Below are positions 19,521 through 28,903 of a stretch of 64,000 nucleotides of DNA, in pieces. This DNA is from Thiomicrorhabdus sp. zzn3. Lineage in GTDB: Bacteria > Pseudomonadota > Gammaproteobacteria > Thiomicrospirales > Thiomicrospiraceae. The DNA lies in contig NZ_JARUQS010000002.1 of the NCBI RefSeq assembly GCF_029767755.1, positions 808 through 64,807 on the forward strand. The letters run 5' to 3'. Within the stretch, counting starts at the first letter, position 1. Every line of letters begins with the position of its first letter. The position numbers and the translations under genes were made by a program. Under the pieces are notes generated by a model. It saw only the letters and a program-made list of their open reading frames with translations. It was not told the DNA's origin and searched no databases.

Positions 19521-21593
19521 ATGATCAAACTGACAGTGAATGGACGTTCTGTTCAGGTAGAGGAAGGCACCACCTTGCTGGATGCCGCCAGAAAGGCCGG
19601 TGTGCATATTCCCACCCTCTGCTACTATCCTCGTCTGCCCTCTCACGCCGTCTGCCGCATGTGTCTGGTGAATGTCAGCAGTGCCGTCAGGCCACAACCC
19701 GCTTGCAAAACCGTCGCCAAAGACGGTGACAGCGTCGAAACCGATACCAATGAGCTCGTGACGTTTCGCAAAGCCGATATGGAGTGGCTGCTGGCACGCC
19801 ACCCCAACGACTGCATACGTTGCGAAGTCAACGGCTCCTGCCAGTTTCAGAACCTCGTCTGTGAATACCAATTGGAAGACCGTTGGGAAAAACTGCCGAG
19901 AGGATCGGAAGCACACCCCGAACACAAATTGACGGATCACACCTCCCCAAGCATCTGGCGCGACCTATCCAAATGCATCGAATGCGGCCTGTGCGTTGAA
20001 GCCTGCGGTGACGCCGGACAGCAGCAACACATTATTGGCTTTGCCGAACATGGCTCAGGACGACTGCCGGTGACGGTTTTCGATCAATCCCTGGCGGAGA
20101 CCAACTGCATCTCATGCGGCCAGTGCACACTGGCATGCCCGTCCGGCGCATTGATTGAAGCGCCACACTGGCACGACGTGCTGCATACCCTGGATGCCCA
20201 CCGCCGCGTCTCAGCAGTACAGGTGGCCCCGGCCACGCGCGTGGCCATCAGTGAAGAGTTTGGCATGAAACCCGGCACCATCAGCACGGGCAGAATGGTC
20301 AACGCTCTGCGACAACTCGGGTTCGACTATGTGTTTGATACCAACTTTGCGGCCGATTTGACGATTATGGAAGAAGGCACTGAATTTCTGTCGCGCCTTA
20401 ACGCGCAAAAAAATCTGCCGCTGTTTACCTCCTGCTGCCCGGGGTGGGTCAACTGGGTGGAGATCAACCGCCCCGACCTCTTACCGCACCTGAGCACCAC
20501 CAAATCACCACAACAAATGCATGGAGCCTTAACCAAACGCGGGGCTTTTGCGCGTTCGCTCGGCCAGGAATTTGTAGAGGGCAAGGAAGAACCTTATGTG
20601 GTCAGTGTCATGCCGTGTACCGCAAAAAAAGACGAAGCGCATCGGCCAGGCGGGGCTGGAGACATTGACCACGTATTGACCACCCGCGAGCTCGCGCGAA
20701 TGATTAAGGCTCGCGGAATCGCTTTCAACGCCTTGCCGGAAGACGGCGAATTCGACAACCCACTAGGGGAAAGCACCGGCGCGGCACAAATCTTCGGTGC
20801 CTCCGGCGGCGTCATGGAAGCCGTGGTGCGTACCGCCACCCATTTCATTGGCAAAGAGGACGATCTGCCACTGGAATGGCATCAGCTGCGCGGCGTCAGT
20901 ACAGGCATTAAAACCGCTGATATTCCCGGCATCGGCAAAATCGCGATCTGCAATGGCATCGCCGCCGCACAAAACCTGCTGGCCACAGAGAGCTGGCGCG
21001 ACGAGTATGTAGCGATTGAAGTCATGGCTTGCGTGGGCGGCTGCTTAGGCGGCGGCGGAGAACCCAAGTCGATGGATCCGCAGGTATTGGAAAAACGCAT
21101 GCAGGCCATCTATGCAATCGACAAACAGGCACCACGAAGACGCTCCTATGAAAACCGCGACGTACAACAACTGTATGCGACCGAACTCGACACACCGAAT
21201 TCCGAAAAGGCGCACAAACTCCTGCATACCACCTATGCCGCTCGCCACTCCAAACGGTTACTCTTAATGCGCTTTCTTGACAGTGTTGACCGACGGGATG
21301 CCACAGAAGCCGCTAGCCTGTTTCATCCGGACGCTGTATGGTCAACCGCCTCGCCGTTCGGAGATATTCATGGAGTTTCCAAGATCAAAGCGCTTATTGA
21401 AGACCGTTTGCCACCCCGTCAATATGGGCCGAACTATGCCCGTCACCGCATGCAAACCGCCGCCGACATTGACGACCTGACGGTGATCACCCCTGCGGGA
21501 GAGCGCTGCCGTTTTACCATGGAAACCGCCACCCTGCAAGCTGGCGCCCAATCCAAAACGGTGATCAAGAAACTGGTGCGAGAAGCGCTCTGA
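19521..21593 (+). CDS. [FeFe]-hydrogenase with extra C-terminal NTF2/SnoaL-like domain
   Basis: Monomeric [FeFe]-hydrogenase, 690 residues from the ATG at 19521 (the frame is open 21 codons upstream, but MIKLTVNG is the normal start). Domains in order: [2Fe-2S] (Cys34, 45, 48, 62); His-ligated [4Fe-4S] (His94, Cys98, 101, 107); two [4Fe-4S] (Cys152-162 and Cys196-206); H-domain. H-cluster ligands Cys306 (TSCCPGW), Cys366 (MPCTAKK), Cys504 and Cys508 (MACVGGC) are present. The proton-path residues Cys305, Glu285, Glu288, Arg292 and Ser329 are also kept, so activity is expected. The small-subunit-like region ends at LLHTTY near 572. About 110 further residues resemble a SnoaL/NTF2 fold (RFLDSVDRRDATEAASLFHPDAVW is its start, positions 584-607). 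Maturases HydEFG are not nearby. Confidence 0.9.
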   Translation: MIKLTVNGRSVQVEEGTTLLDAARKAGVHIPTLCYYPRLPSHAVCRMCLVNVSSAVRPQPACKTVAKDGDSVETDTNELVTFRKADMEWLLARHPNDCIRCEVNGSCQFQNLVCEYQLEDRWEKLPRGSEAHPEHKLTDHTSPSIWRDLSKCIECGLCVEACGDAGQQQHIIGFAEHGSGRLPVTVFDQSLAETNCISCGQCTLACPSGALIEAPHWHDVLHTLDAHRRVSAVQVAPATRVAISEEFGMKPGTISTGRMVNALRQLGFDYVFDTNFAADLTIMEEGTEFLSRLNAQKNLPLFTSCCPGWVNWVEINRPDLLPHLSTTKSPQQMHGALTKRGAFARSLGQEFVEGKEEPYVVSVMPCTAKKDEAHRPGGAGDIDHVLTTRELARMIKARGIAFNALPEDGEFDNPLGESTGAAQIFGASGGVMEAVVRTATHFIGKEDDLPLEWHQLRGVSTGIKTADIPGIGKIAICNGIAAAQNLLATESWRDEYVAIEVMACVGGCLGGGGEPKSMDPQVLEKRMQAIYAIDKQAPRRRSYENRDVQQLYATELDTPNSEKAHKLLHTTYAARHSKRLLLMRFLDSVDRRDATEAASLFHPDAVWSTASPFGDIHGVSKIKALIEDRLPPRQYGPNYARHRMQTAADIDDLTVITPAGERCRFTMETATLQAGAQSKTVIKKLVREAL

Positions 21594-21743
21594 AGAAGGC
21601 CGATTCAACTCAGTGAGTTTTGAACAGGCCTGTGCGGTTTTTCAGAGTATTTTTTTGTTACTATGGGTGTCATTCGCACCTTAACTGCGCCAATTCCTCG
21701 TCAATGATCTAAAACCCGAGTAAATCCAACCTAATTGCATCTT

Positions 21744-22790
21744 ATGGAACTGAGCCTTTTTCTTTTGATTTTAGTGGTGGTCGCCGTCGCACTGTACGAC
21801 TTTACCAACGGCTTTCACGATGCCGCCGACATGGTGGCCACCGCGATCGCCTCCGGCGCCATGAAGGCGTCGGTGGCGATCATCATCGCCGGATTCTTTA
21901 CCTTTTTGGGACCGCTGTTAATGGGGCTGGCGGTGGCCGATACGGTTGGAACCTTTGTCGATATTGAAGGCAGCCACATTCACCTTGCGCAAAGCCTGGT
22001 CATTGGCGCCCTGCTGGCGGCCATTTCCTATAATTTAATCACCTGGAAGCTGGGCTACCCTTCCTCCTCCTCCAATTCACTGGCCGGCGGTTTGGTCGGC
22101 GCCGGATTAACCCTGCTCGGCAGCCAACAGATCAACTGGGGGCTGGAAGCCCTGCTTAACGGCCATCTCGAAGGGGTGATGAAAGTTGTAGCGGGGCTGT
22201 TTGCCTCTCCCTTTCTGGGGCTGCTGATCGGTTTTCTGCTGATGAAACTGATTCTGGCTCTGTTTAAAAACTTCACCTACCGCATCCGCAACCTGTTCGT
22301 CGTCTCGCAGTATTTCAGTGTCGCCTGGCTTGGCTTTTCGCACGGCGCCAACGATGCGCAGAAAGGGATGGCGATTATCGGCATGATGCTGCTCGCCTCC
22401 GGGCAAACCCAAAGTTTCGAAGTTCCGCTATGGGCCGTATTGCTGTGCACCGGCGCGATCACCCTGGGCACCTTTTTCGGAGGCTGGCGTATCATCAAAA
22501 CGCTGGGATTTGAAATCTACCGGGTGCGCGTGGTGCACTCGGTCGCCAACCAGATCAGTGCCTCCGTGGTGAACACGCTGGCAACCGTAATCGGCGCCCC
22601 CACGTCCACCACCCAGGTGGTCACCGCGTCGTTAATTGGTAACGGTGCGGCGGAAAAACCGCGACACGTTAACTGGCTAAAAGCCAAAGGGATCGTGCTC
22701 GGCTGGTTTCTCAATGTCCCCATTTCCATGGTGTTGGGCGCGTTCTACGCCACGCTTATTTTCTACCTGATTGGAGGTCATCATGTTTAA
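21744..22790 (+). CDS. Inorganic phosphate transporter, Pit family
   Basis: Low-affinity metal-phosphate/proton symporter of the inner membrane. It has 348 residues and about ten hydrophobic segments. The duplicated family signatures are present: DFTNGFHDAADMVATAI near the start and FSHGANDAQKGMAIIG in the middle. The ATG at 21744 is preferred; a TTG at 21735 in the same frame is less likely. The 3' end overlaps the next gene by 8 nt, which couples transporter and PhoU-like accessory protein, as is common. Confidence 0.88.
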   Translation: MELSLFLLILVVVAVALYDFTNGFHDAADMVATAIASGAMKASVAIIIAGFFTFLGPLLMGLAVADTVGTFVDIEGSHIHLAQSLVIGALLAAISYNLITWKLGYPSSSSNSLAGGLVGAGLTLLGSQQINWGLEALLNGHLEGVMKVVAGLFASPFLGLLIGFLLMKLILALFKNFTYRIRNLFVVSQYFSVAWLGFSHGANDAQKGMAIIGMMLLASGQTQSFEVPLWAVLLCTGAITLGTFFGGWRIIKTLGFEIYRVRVVHSVANQISASVVNTLATVIGAPTSTTQVVTASLIGNGAAEKPRHVNWLKAKGIVLGWFLNVPISMVLGAFYATLIFYLIGGHHV

Positions 22791-23412
22791 GTCTCTGTTA
22801 CAAAAGTATGTGTTACCCGCAGAGGTCGACTTTCTTGGGGGACTCAACGCACACGCCCAGGCGATCAAACGCATCACCCATGATCTGCAGGCCTGCTTTG
22901 TCGAGGGCAATGAAACCAGCTGCCAGGCGGTCGTCGAAGACCAGCATCAGGCCAAAAGCATCAAAGAGAGCAATATGAACGAGTTGCTCAACAGTTTCAT
23001 CACCCCGGTCGACCGTGAATCGATTTTTCGCGTCATCAGCCAGTTGGATTGGCTGGCGGTGAGTATTCGCCACTTCATTATCGAAGCCAAAGCCTATGAG
23101 GTGGAACAACTGCATAATGGCTACAGCGAGATTTTTCACCAAATCTGTCAAAGCGCGGATTATCTCGCCAACGGGTTCGAAAAACTGATCGAAAAACAAC
23201 ATCTGGAAGTGGCCGCTCAAGCGCAAAATGTTAGGGACAGCTACGATGCGCTGGTGGATATTTATGTCGAAAAAATGGCCATGCTCTCCAAAAGCAACAA
23301 CCTGCAGGAGATGTTCATTCACCGCGAACTGTTGCTGCAGCTTAAAGAAATCGGCAAACGCCTGCAGATTTGCGCCAATTCGCTGGAAGACATTCTGGTC
23401 AAAATGAGCTGA
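22783..23412 (+). CDS. Pit accessory protein (DUF47 / PhoU-like)
   Basis: A 209-residue, largely helical protein of the DUF47 family, PhoU-related and typically encoded next to Pit transporters, which it is thought to regulate. The ATG at 22783 has a strong GGAGG ribosome-binding site lying inside the pit gene, and the two genes overlap by ATGTTTAA. A run of Glu/Gln/His-rich helices is visible, for example RHFIIEAKAYEVEQLH. A CAGGCCTG copy is at 22888-22895. Confidence 0.85.
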   Translation: MFKSLLQKYVLPAEVDFLGGLNAHAQAIKRITHDLQACFVEGNETSCQAVVEDQHQAKSIKESNMNELLNSFITPVDRESIFRVISQLDWLAVSIRHFIIEAKAYEVEQLHNGYSEIFHQICQSADYLANGFEKLIEKQHLEVAAQAQNVRDSYDALVDIYVEKMAMLSKSNNLQEMFIHRELLLQLKEIGKRLQICANSLEDILVKMS

Positions 23413-23550
23413 CCCTTGGCGAAAAGCGCTGTTGATGACCAACCGCAAACGTTAAACTCTGCGCCCATCGAGCAATTGCCTTTGCGGGCTTTTTTGTTAC
23501 TATCTATGTCTAATTCAGGCATCTCACTTCAGCAACAAGGAAAACAGACA

Positions 23551-24261
23551 ATGAGACATGTGGTGATCACCGGCGGCAATAAAGGCATTGGCTTGGCGTT
23601 AACCCAGAAATTTGTGGACAACGGCGATCGCGTGATCATTGTGGCGCGCGATTTCAGCAACCAGGAACGCTTTGATTACCAGAACCACCCACAAGTGCAA
23701 TGCATTGCCTTTGATCTGAGCGAAGTGGAAAAGCTGCCGCAACTGGTGGCACAGATCGACCAAGTGGACGTCCTGATCAATAACGCCGGACTGCTGCAAC
23801 CGATCACCTACAAGAACTATCCCGACGACCGCATGGATTATTCCTTGAACCTCAACCTGATCGCACCGGTCAAACTGACCACCATGCTCGAAGCCAAATT
23901 GACGGCACCGTCCGACTATACGCCGCGCGTCGTCAACAACGCCTCCATCGCCGGCCAGATCGGCCATCCGGACATCTGGTACGGCATCGCCAAAGCCGGA
24001 CTGATCAACGCCACCAAAGCGTTCTCAAAAGCGTTCCAGGGCAAGATCATCGTCAACGCCGTCGCCCCCAGCCCGACCGAAACCGACCTGTTGCAAAGCA
24101 TTCCCGAACACCGTCAGAAGGCGTTTCTGAGAAACACCATCAGCGGCCGTTTCGCCACCGCACAGGAAGTCGCCGATACCATGTTCTGGCTCGCCACCGA
24201 CTCGCCGGAATACATTAACGGTGTCTGCATTGACATCAATAATGGGTCCTTACCAAGATAG
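23551..24261 (+). CDS. Short-chain dehydrogenase/reductase
   Basis: NAD(P)-dependent oxidoreductase of the classical SDR fold, 236 residues. The cofactor motif TGGNKGIG is at residues 7-14 and NNAG at 77-80. The catalytic Ser132, Tyr144 and Lys148 (YGIAK) are complete. I chose the ATG at 23551, which has an AAGGAAAA ribosome-binding site; the open frame upstream is not SDR-like. Substrate is unknown. It is followed after 11 nt by the nitroreductase gene. Confidence 0.85.
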   Translation: MRHVVITGGNKGIGLALTQKFVDNGDRVIIVARDFSNQERFDYQNHPQVQCIAFDLSEVEKLPQLVAQIDQVDVLINNAGLLQPITYKNYPDDRMDYSLNLNLIAPVKLTTMLEAKLTAPSDYTPRVVNNASIAGQIGHPDIWYGIAKAGLINATKAFSKAFQGKIIVNAVAPSPTETDLLQSIPEHRQKAFLRNTISGRFATAQEVADTMFWLATDSPEYINGVCIDINNGSLPR

Positions 24262-24272
24262 GGAAATTAAAA

Positions 24273-24944
24273 ATGTCCATTTCAGTACAAAAAGCCATCC
24301 ACAAACGTCATTCGGTGCGGGCCTTTTTGAACAGGCCTGTTGAAAAAGAAACCATTCACAACATTCTGGAATGCGCGCGCTGGGCGCCGTCCGGCGTGAA
24401 TATGCAGCCGTGGCAGGTGTCGGTGGTCACAGGCGAAAGCAAACAGCGTCTGCAACAGGCGATGTTGGATAAGTTCCACGCCGGAGAGCGCGGCAAGATG
24501 GATTACAGCTACTACCCCGACGAATGGAAAGCGCCCTACAAATTGCGCCGCGTCGCAACCGGCAAACAGCTTTACGGCGCGTTGCAGATCGACCGTCAGG
24601 ACAAAGAACGCCAACTGGCGCAATGGGCGGCGAATTACCGCGCGTTTGATGCGCCGGTAATGCTGCTGTTCTGGCTGGACGACTGCCTGCAAACCGGTTC
24701 CTATCTGGATTACGGGATGTTTCTGCAAAACATTATGCTGCTGGCGGTGGAACAAGGCCTGGCCACCTGCCCGCAAGGCGCACTTGGCGAATACCCGGAC
24801 ATTGCGCGGCAACAGTTGGGTTATGGCGACGACAAAATTCTGCTCGGCGGCATGGCCTTGGGGTACGAGGATTCAAACCATCCGGTGAATCAATACCGCA
24901 CCGACCGTGAACCGGTGGAAACCTTTACCCGCTTTTTTGAATAA
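24273..24944 (+). CDS. Nitroreductase-family flavoprotein
   Basis: FMN-dependent NAD(P)H oxidoreductase, 223 residues. The N-terminal KRHSVRAF is the FMN-phosphate motif, and ARWAPSGVNMQPWQVSVVTG is a second family block. The C-terminal half has the usual LGGMALGYEDS. It probably shares a transcript with the SDR upstream and the small membrane protein downstream. Physiological substrate is unknown. A CAGGCCTG copy at 24332-24339 encodes part of LNRPV, the same five residues encoded by another copy at 44015 in an unrelated protein. Confidence 0.85.
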   Translation: MSISVQKAIHKRHSVRAFLNRPVEKETIHNILECARWAPSGVNMQPWQVSVVTGESKQRLQQAMLDKFHAGERGKMDYSYYPDEWKAPYKLRRVATGKQLYGALQIDRQDKERQLAQWAANYRAFDAPVMLLFWLDDCLQTGSYLDYGMFLQNIMLLAVEQGLATCPQGALGEYPDIARQQLGYGDDKILLGGMALGYEDSNHPVNQYRTDREPVETFTRFFE

Positions 24945-24968
24945 GCGGACATAAGATAGCTCTCACCG

Positions 24969-25406
24969 ATGGCGATCAGCCTGCGAGACACACGGCCCTT
25001 AGAAAAACTGTTCACCTCGGCCATCAATGTGGCTGTGGCACTGGTATTTCTAGTGCCGTTTTTCTGGGTCGATTTCTCCGCCTTAGAATTGAAGTGGATT
25101 TTTATCGGCCTGTTTCTGCTGCAAAACCTCGTCGCCATCAGCTTCTTTGACTACCGTTTGCCGGGCATGGTCGTACAAAACACCCAATGGAAACACCCCT
25201 ATCCACTGCCGAATCAACTAGTGCATGCGCTGCTTTATAGCGCCAGTTTTTCGACCCTGCTGTTCTGGGTCTGGTTTCCCGGCGATTTGCTGCTGATCAA
25301 TCTGTTGCTGCTGCAGTGGCCCTGCATTCAGCTCACCGGCACCACAATGCATGGCTGGCTGTCGGGAGGCATGAAAGACGTAAAGCTTTCACAAAGCGCC
25401 CCCTGA
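24969..25406 (+). CDS. Small four-helix membrane protein, unknown function
   Basis: A 145-residue protein I do not recognise. Four hydrophobic segments are visible at about residues 17-35, 42-60, 84-102 and 104-122. A conserved-looking WKHPYPLPNQL loop precedes the third segment and the chain ends in a short charged tail. It starts 24 nt after the nitroreductase gene and is likely co-transcribed with it. No catalytic motif is apparent. Confidence 0.6.
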   Translation: MAISLRDTRPLEKLFTSAINVAVALVFLVPFFWVDFSALELKWIFIGLFLLQNLVAISFFDYRLPGMVVQNTQWKHPYPLPNQLVHALLYSASFSTLLFWVWFPGDLLLINLLLLQWPCIQLTGTTMHGWLSGGMKDVKLSQSAP

Positions 25407-25500
25407 TTTTGGCGGCCACAGAATACGTACAATAGCGTGTCATGCTAACCATTTTGTTTTACAATCAGAAAACCGGCCTAAGTAACCAAGCGAGCAAATT

Positions 25501-26751
25501 ATGAGCGATTTACGCCAGGACGCCCTGCATTACCATGAACGCCCCCATCCGGGAAAATTGGAAATACACCTCACCAAACCGTGCGATACCCAGCGCGATT
25601 TGAGCCTAGCCTACAGCCCGGGGGTGGCCGAACCGGTACGCGAAATTCAAACCAATCCGGAAAACGCCTACCGTTATACCAATAAAGGCAATCTGGTGGC
25701 GGTGATCTCCAATGGCAGCGCCGTTCTGGGACTCGGCGACACGGGGGCTTTGGCCAGCAAACCGGTAATGGAAGGCAAGGCGATGCTGTTTAAGCGTTTT
25801 GCCAATATTGATGTGTTCGATATCGAAGTCGACGCGGATAACGCGCAGGATCTGATTCAAACGATCGTGAACATTGCCCCGACTTTTGGCGGCATTAACC
25901 TTGAAGACATCGCCGCTCCGATGTGTTTTGCAGTGGAAAAAGCCCTGCAGGAAAAGCTCGACATTCCCGTTTTTCACGACGATCAACATGGCACCGCCAT
26001 TGTTGCCGCGGCTGCACTGCTCAACGCCCTCAAACTGCAAAACAAAACACTGTCAACCTCCAGAATTGTCTGCGTGGGGGCTGGCGCCGCCGGTCTGGCA
26101 AGCATGAATTTGCTGATTGAACTGGGGGCTAAACCGGAAAACATTCTTTTGGTGGATCGCGAAGGCGTGGTGAGCACACGGCGTCGCGACTTGAATATCT
26201 ATAAACAACCGTTTGCGCGGGAGACCGAATGCGAGACTTTGGCGGAGGCCATAAAGGACGCCGACGTCTTTTTTGGGGTCTCGGAAAAGGATGTTCTAAC
26301 CCCGGAAATGCTGTTGAGCATGGCAAGCCGCCCAGTTGTCTTTGCGATGGCCAACCCCGATCCGGAGATTGATCCAAGATTGGCGTTTCATACCCGTCAG
26401 GATCTGATTATTGCGACCGGACGCAGCGATTTTCCAAATCAGGTCAACAATGTGCTGGGCTTCCCGTATCTGTTCCGCGGCGCTTTGGATGTGCGTGCCA
26501 GTGAAATCAATATGGAAATGCAAAAGGCCGCGGTCTATGCCTTGCAAAAGCTGGCCCAGACGCATGTACCCAAAGAAGTATTACACGCTTACGGCCTGAA
26601 GACTTTGGAGTTTGGCACCGATTATATTTTGCCCAAACCCACCGATCCGAGACTCATCAATGTGATTCCTCAGGCGGTCAGCGAAGCGGCCATTCGCTCG
26701 GGCGTCGCACGCACTCATTTGCAACACTCACCGACAGAAGACTTTATTTAA
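25501..26751 (+). CDS. Malic enzyme (short form, no phosphotransacetylase domain)
   Basis: Oxidatively decarboxylates malate to pyruvate with NAD(P)+. It has 416 residues, about half of E. coli MaeB, because the C-terminal phosphotransacetylase-like domain is absent. The block [13 protein letters not shown] holds the catalytic Tyr. The metal-binding EDIAAP and DDQHGTA are present, and the nucleotide-binding fold has [13 protein letters not shown]. In an autotroph it may serve anaplerotic or NADPH balance; that is inference. Confidence 0.92.
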   Translation: MSDLRQDALHYHERPHPGKLEIHLTKPCDTQRDLSLAYSPGVAEPVREIQTNPENAYRYTNKGNLVAVISNGSAVLGLGDTGALASKPVMEGKAMLFKRFANIDVFDIEVDADNAQDLIQTIVNIAPTFGGINLEDIAAPMCFAVEKALQEKLDIPVFHDDQHGTAIVAAAALLNALKLQNKTLSTSRIVCVGAGAAGLASMNLLIELGAKPENILLVDREGVVSTRRRDLNIYKQPFARETECETLAEAIKDADVFFGVSEKDVLTPEMLLSMASRPVVFAMANPDPEIDPRLAFHTRQDLIIATGRSDFPNQVNNVLGFPYLFRGALDVRASEINMEMQKAAVYALQKLAQTHVPKEVLHAYGLKTLEFGTDYILPKPTDPRLINVIPQAVSEAAIRSGVARTHLQHSPTEDFI

Positions 26752-26788
26752 AATACTAAACACAAAAACGGACTCGATATTACCTGTT

Positions 26789-28885
26789 ATGAATACACTG
26801 CCCAATGAGACCCTGAACCAGCTTGCCAAGAAAATTATGGCAACCGTGGAAAACATCATTATCCTGCTTGATGCAGAGGGCATTATTCGCCAATTCAACC
26901 CGGCGGCAGAAAAGTTAACCGGCTACCATGCGGAAGATCTGATTGGACATGCCCATTGGAGCATGTTGGTGCCGGAAGATGAACGCCCTCAAGTTTTTGA
27001 TACCTTTAATCAACTTAAAGCCGGTGACTTTCCTAATACGCGCATTAATCACTGGGTCACCCAAAACGGTCAAACGCGCTCCATAAAATGGAACAACAGC
27101 GTCATCACCGACGCCGATGGCAAGGTTCAATATGTGGTCGCCACCGGAACCGACATTACCGAACAGGTGGAAACCAATGAATATCTAGCGATTTCCGCCA
27201 AGGCGATGGAGAGCGGCGAAGGCTTGATTATTACCGATAAAAACGGGGTCATTATCCGTACCAACCGGACTTTTTCCGAGGTCACCGGATACCGTGAAGA
27301 AGAGGTCATCGGCAAAACCCCGCGCCTGTTCAGCTCTGGACAACATGACGCTCAGTTTTATGAAGCGATGTGGGAAGGCTTGTCCGAACGGGGGTTCTGG
27401 TCCGGCGAAATCTGGAATAAACGCAAAAATGGCGAAATTTATCCGGAATACCTCAAAATCAGTGCCGTATATGACGATCATCACGAAGTCACTCACTATG
27501 TGGCCAGCTTTTCCGATATTTCCAAAATCAAGAACGCCGAACGTCAGGTACAGTACCTGGCCAATTACGACTTTATTTCCGGCCTGCCAAACCGCACCTA
27601 TTTCATTAAATTATTGCGCACACTGATCGATAAACCGCACAAGTCGTCTTTTGGACTCGTTGTGCTGCACATCCGTCTGCATAAACTGTCCAAACTCAAT
27701 ACCCAACTGGGCATCAGTACCACCGATCAAATGCTGACTCAATTTACTCAGCGCTTGACGGAATTATTAAATCAGCAAACGTTTATTGCCGGACGCACTT
27801 CTGGCTCGGACTTTACTATCGTCATCGAACACCCTAAAAGTCAAAACCTGGTTAAGTTCGCTCAGGAACAAGCGGAAAAAATCATTCAAACCACCCAAAC
27901 CCTGAACCATTCGCAGGAACACGAAATCACCGATTTAGATCCGAGAATAGGCATTGTACTTTACCCCTCAGCAGAAGAAGAGGATCTTCATGGTCGTGCC
28001 GAAACACTACTGGAGCACGGACTTTTAAGCAGTTTTGAGGCAATCGACCAGGGACTTAAATACCACTTCTACTCCGAAGAATCGCAAAAAATCGCTCAGG
28101 AAAGTTACAAATTGGAACAAGCGCTGAGCCGCGCCATCCAAGACATGGAAGAATTTGAGCTGTACCACCAGCCGCAGTTTAACAACAGCCATCAGATCAC
28201 GGGGGGTGAAGTCCTCATTCGCTGGAAGCATAACGGCAGCTATGTTCCGCCCAATGTGTTTATCCCTTTTGCCGAATCGGCGGGGCTGATGCCTAAGATC
28301 GGTCATTGGGTCTTGAAAAAAGCCATTGAACAAATTGTCGAGCTGCAAGAACAAGGCTTATTGGCTTACTACTCCGAAGTTTCCGTCAATATCAGTCCTA
28401 AACAGCTCGTTTCAGAGAACTTTATTAGCGATCTGAAAACCCTGATCGCCCCTTGTCCGTGGGTGGCCGAACACCTAAAGCTGGAAATTACCGAGACGGC
28501 CTTTATCGAGGACATCGCGCTCGTTAAACAGCAGGTTTCCGCGATTCGCGAGATGGGGATGAAACTCTCGATTGACGATTTTGGAACCGGCTACTCCTCG
28601 CTTTCTTACCTGACAGAACTGGAGTTTGATGAGCTCAAAATAGACAAAAGCTTTATCGATCATGTGCACATCCGTTCCCATAAAGCCCACAAAATTACCG
28701 TTTCCATTTTGGGAATCGTCCGTGCACTTGAGGTAAGGGTGGTCGCCGAAGGCGTAGAAACACAGGAACAACTCTCTACCCTCGCCGATTTAGGGTGCCA
28801 GTATTTCCAAGGTTACCTGCTTAGCCAACCGAAAGCGTTTAACGAATTAATTCAGGAACTGACGCAATTACCTCATTTGGAATAA
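26789..28885 (+). CDS. PAS-PAS-GGDEF(degenerate)-EAL signalling protein
   Basis: Predicted c-di-GMP phosphodiesterase of 698 residues with no membrane segment. Two PAS domains cover about residues 10-120 and 135-250. A GGDEF-like domain (260-425) has lost its active site: the GG(D/E)EF position reads SGSDF at 338-342. The EAL domain (440-690) reads EVL at 474 but keeps the other metal-binding and catalytic residues: NISPKQ, ITETAF, DDFGTGYSSL (Asp596/597), KIDKSF and AEGVET. It should therefore hydrolyse c-di-GMP, with the GGDEF part perhaps binding GTP as a regulator. The next gene begins 18 nt after the stop, with a CAGGCCTG copy (28887-28894) between. Confidence 0.88.
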   Translation: MNTLPNETLNQLAKKIMATVENIIILLDAEGIIRQFNPAAEKLTGYHAEDLIGHAHWSMLVPEDERPQVFDTFNQLKAGDFPNTRINHWVTQNGQTRSIKWNNSVITDADGKVQYVVATGTDITEQVETNEYLAISAKAMESGEGLIITDKNGVIIRTNRTFSEVTGYREEEVIGKTPRLFSSGQHDAQFYEAMWEGLSERGFWSGEIWNKRKNGEIYPEYLKISAVYDDHHEVTHYVASFSDISKIKNAERQVQYLANYDFISGLPNRTYFIKLLRTLIDKPHKSSFGLVVLHIRLHKLSKLNTQLGISTTDQMLTQFTQRLTELLNQQTFIAGRTSGSDFTIVIEHPKSQNLVKFAQEQAEKIIQTTQTLNHSQEHEITDLDPRIGIVLYPSAEEEDLHGRAETLLEHGLLSSFEAIDQGLKYHFYSEESQKIAQESYKLEQALSRAIQDMEEFELYHQPQFNNSHQITGGEVLIRWKHNGSYVPPNVFIPFAESAGLMPKIGHWVLKKAIEQIVELQEQGLLAYYSEVSVNISPKQLVSENFISDLKTLIAPCPWVAEHLKLEITETAFIEDIALVKQQVSAIREMGMKLSIDDFGTGYSSLSYLTELEFDELKIDKSFIDHVHIRSHKAHKITVSILGIVRALEVRVVAEGVETQEQLSTLADLGCQYFQGYLLSQPKAFNELIQELTQLPHLE

Positions 28886-28903
28886 ACAGGCCTGGTAGAA
28901 ACC

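Noticed and set aside
23450-23505. Terminator between the DUF47 gene and the SDR gene
   Set aside because: GCGGGCTTTTTT is suggestive, but no matching upstream arm longer than 4 bp could be found.
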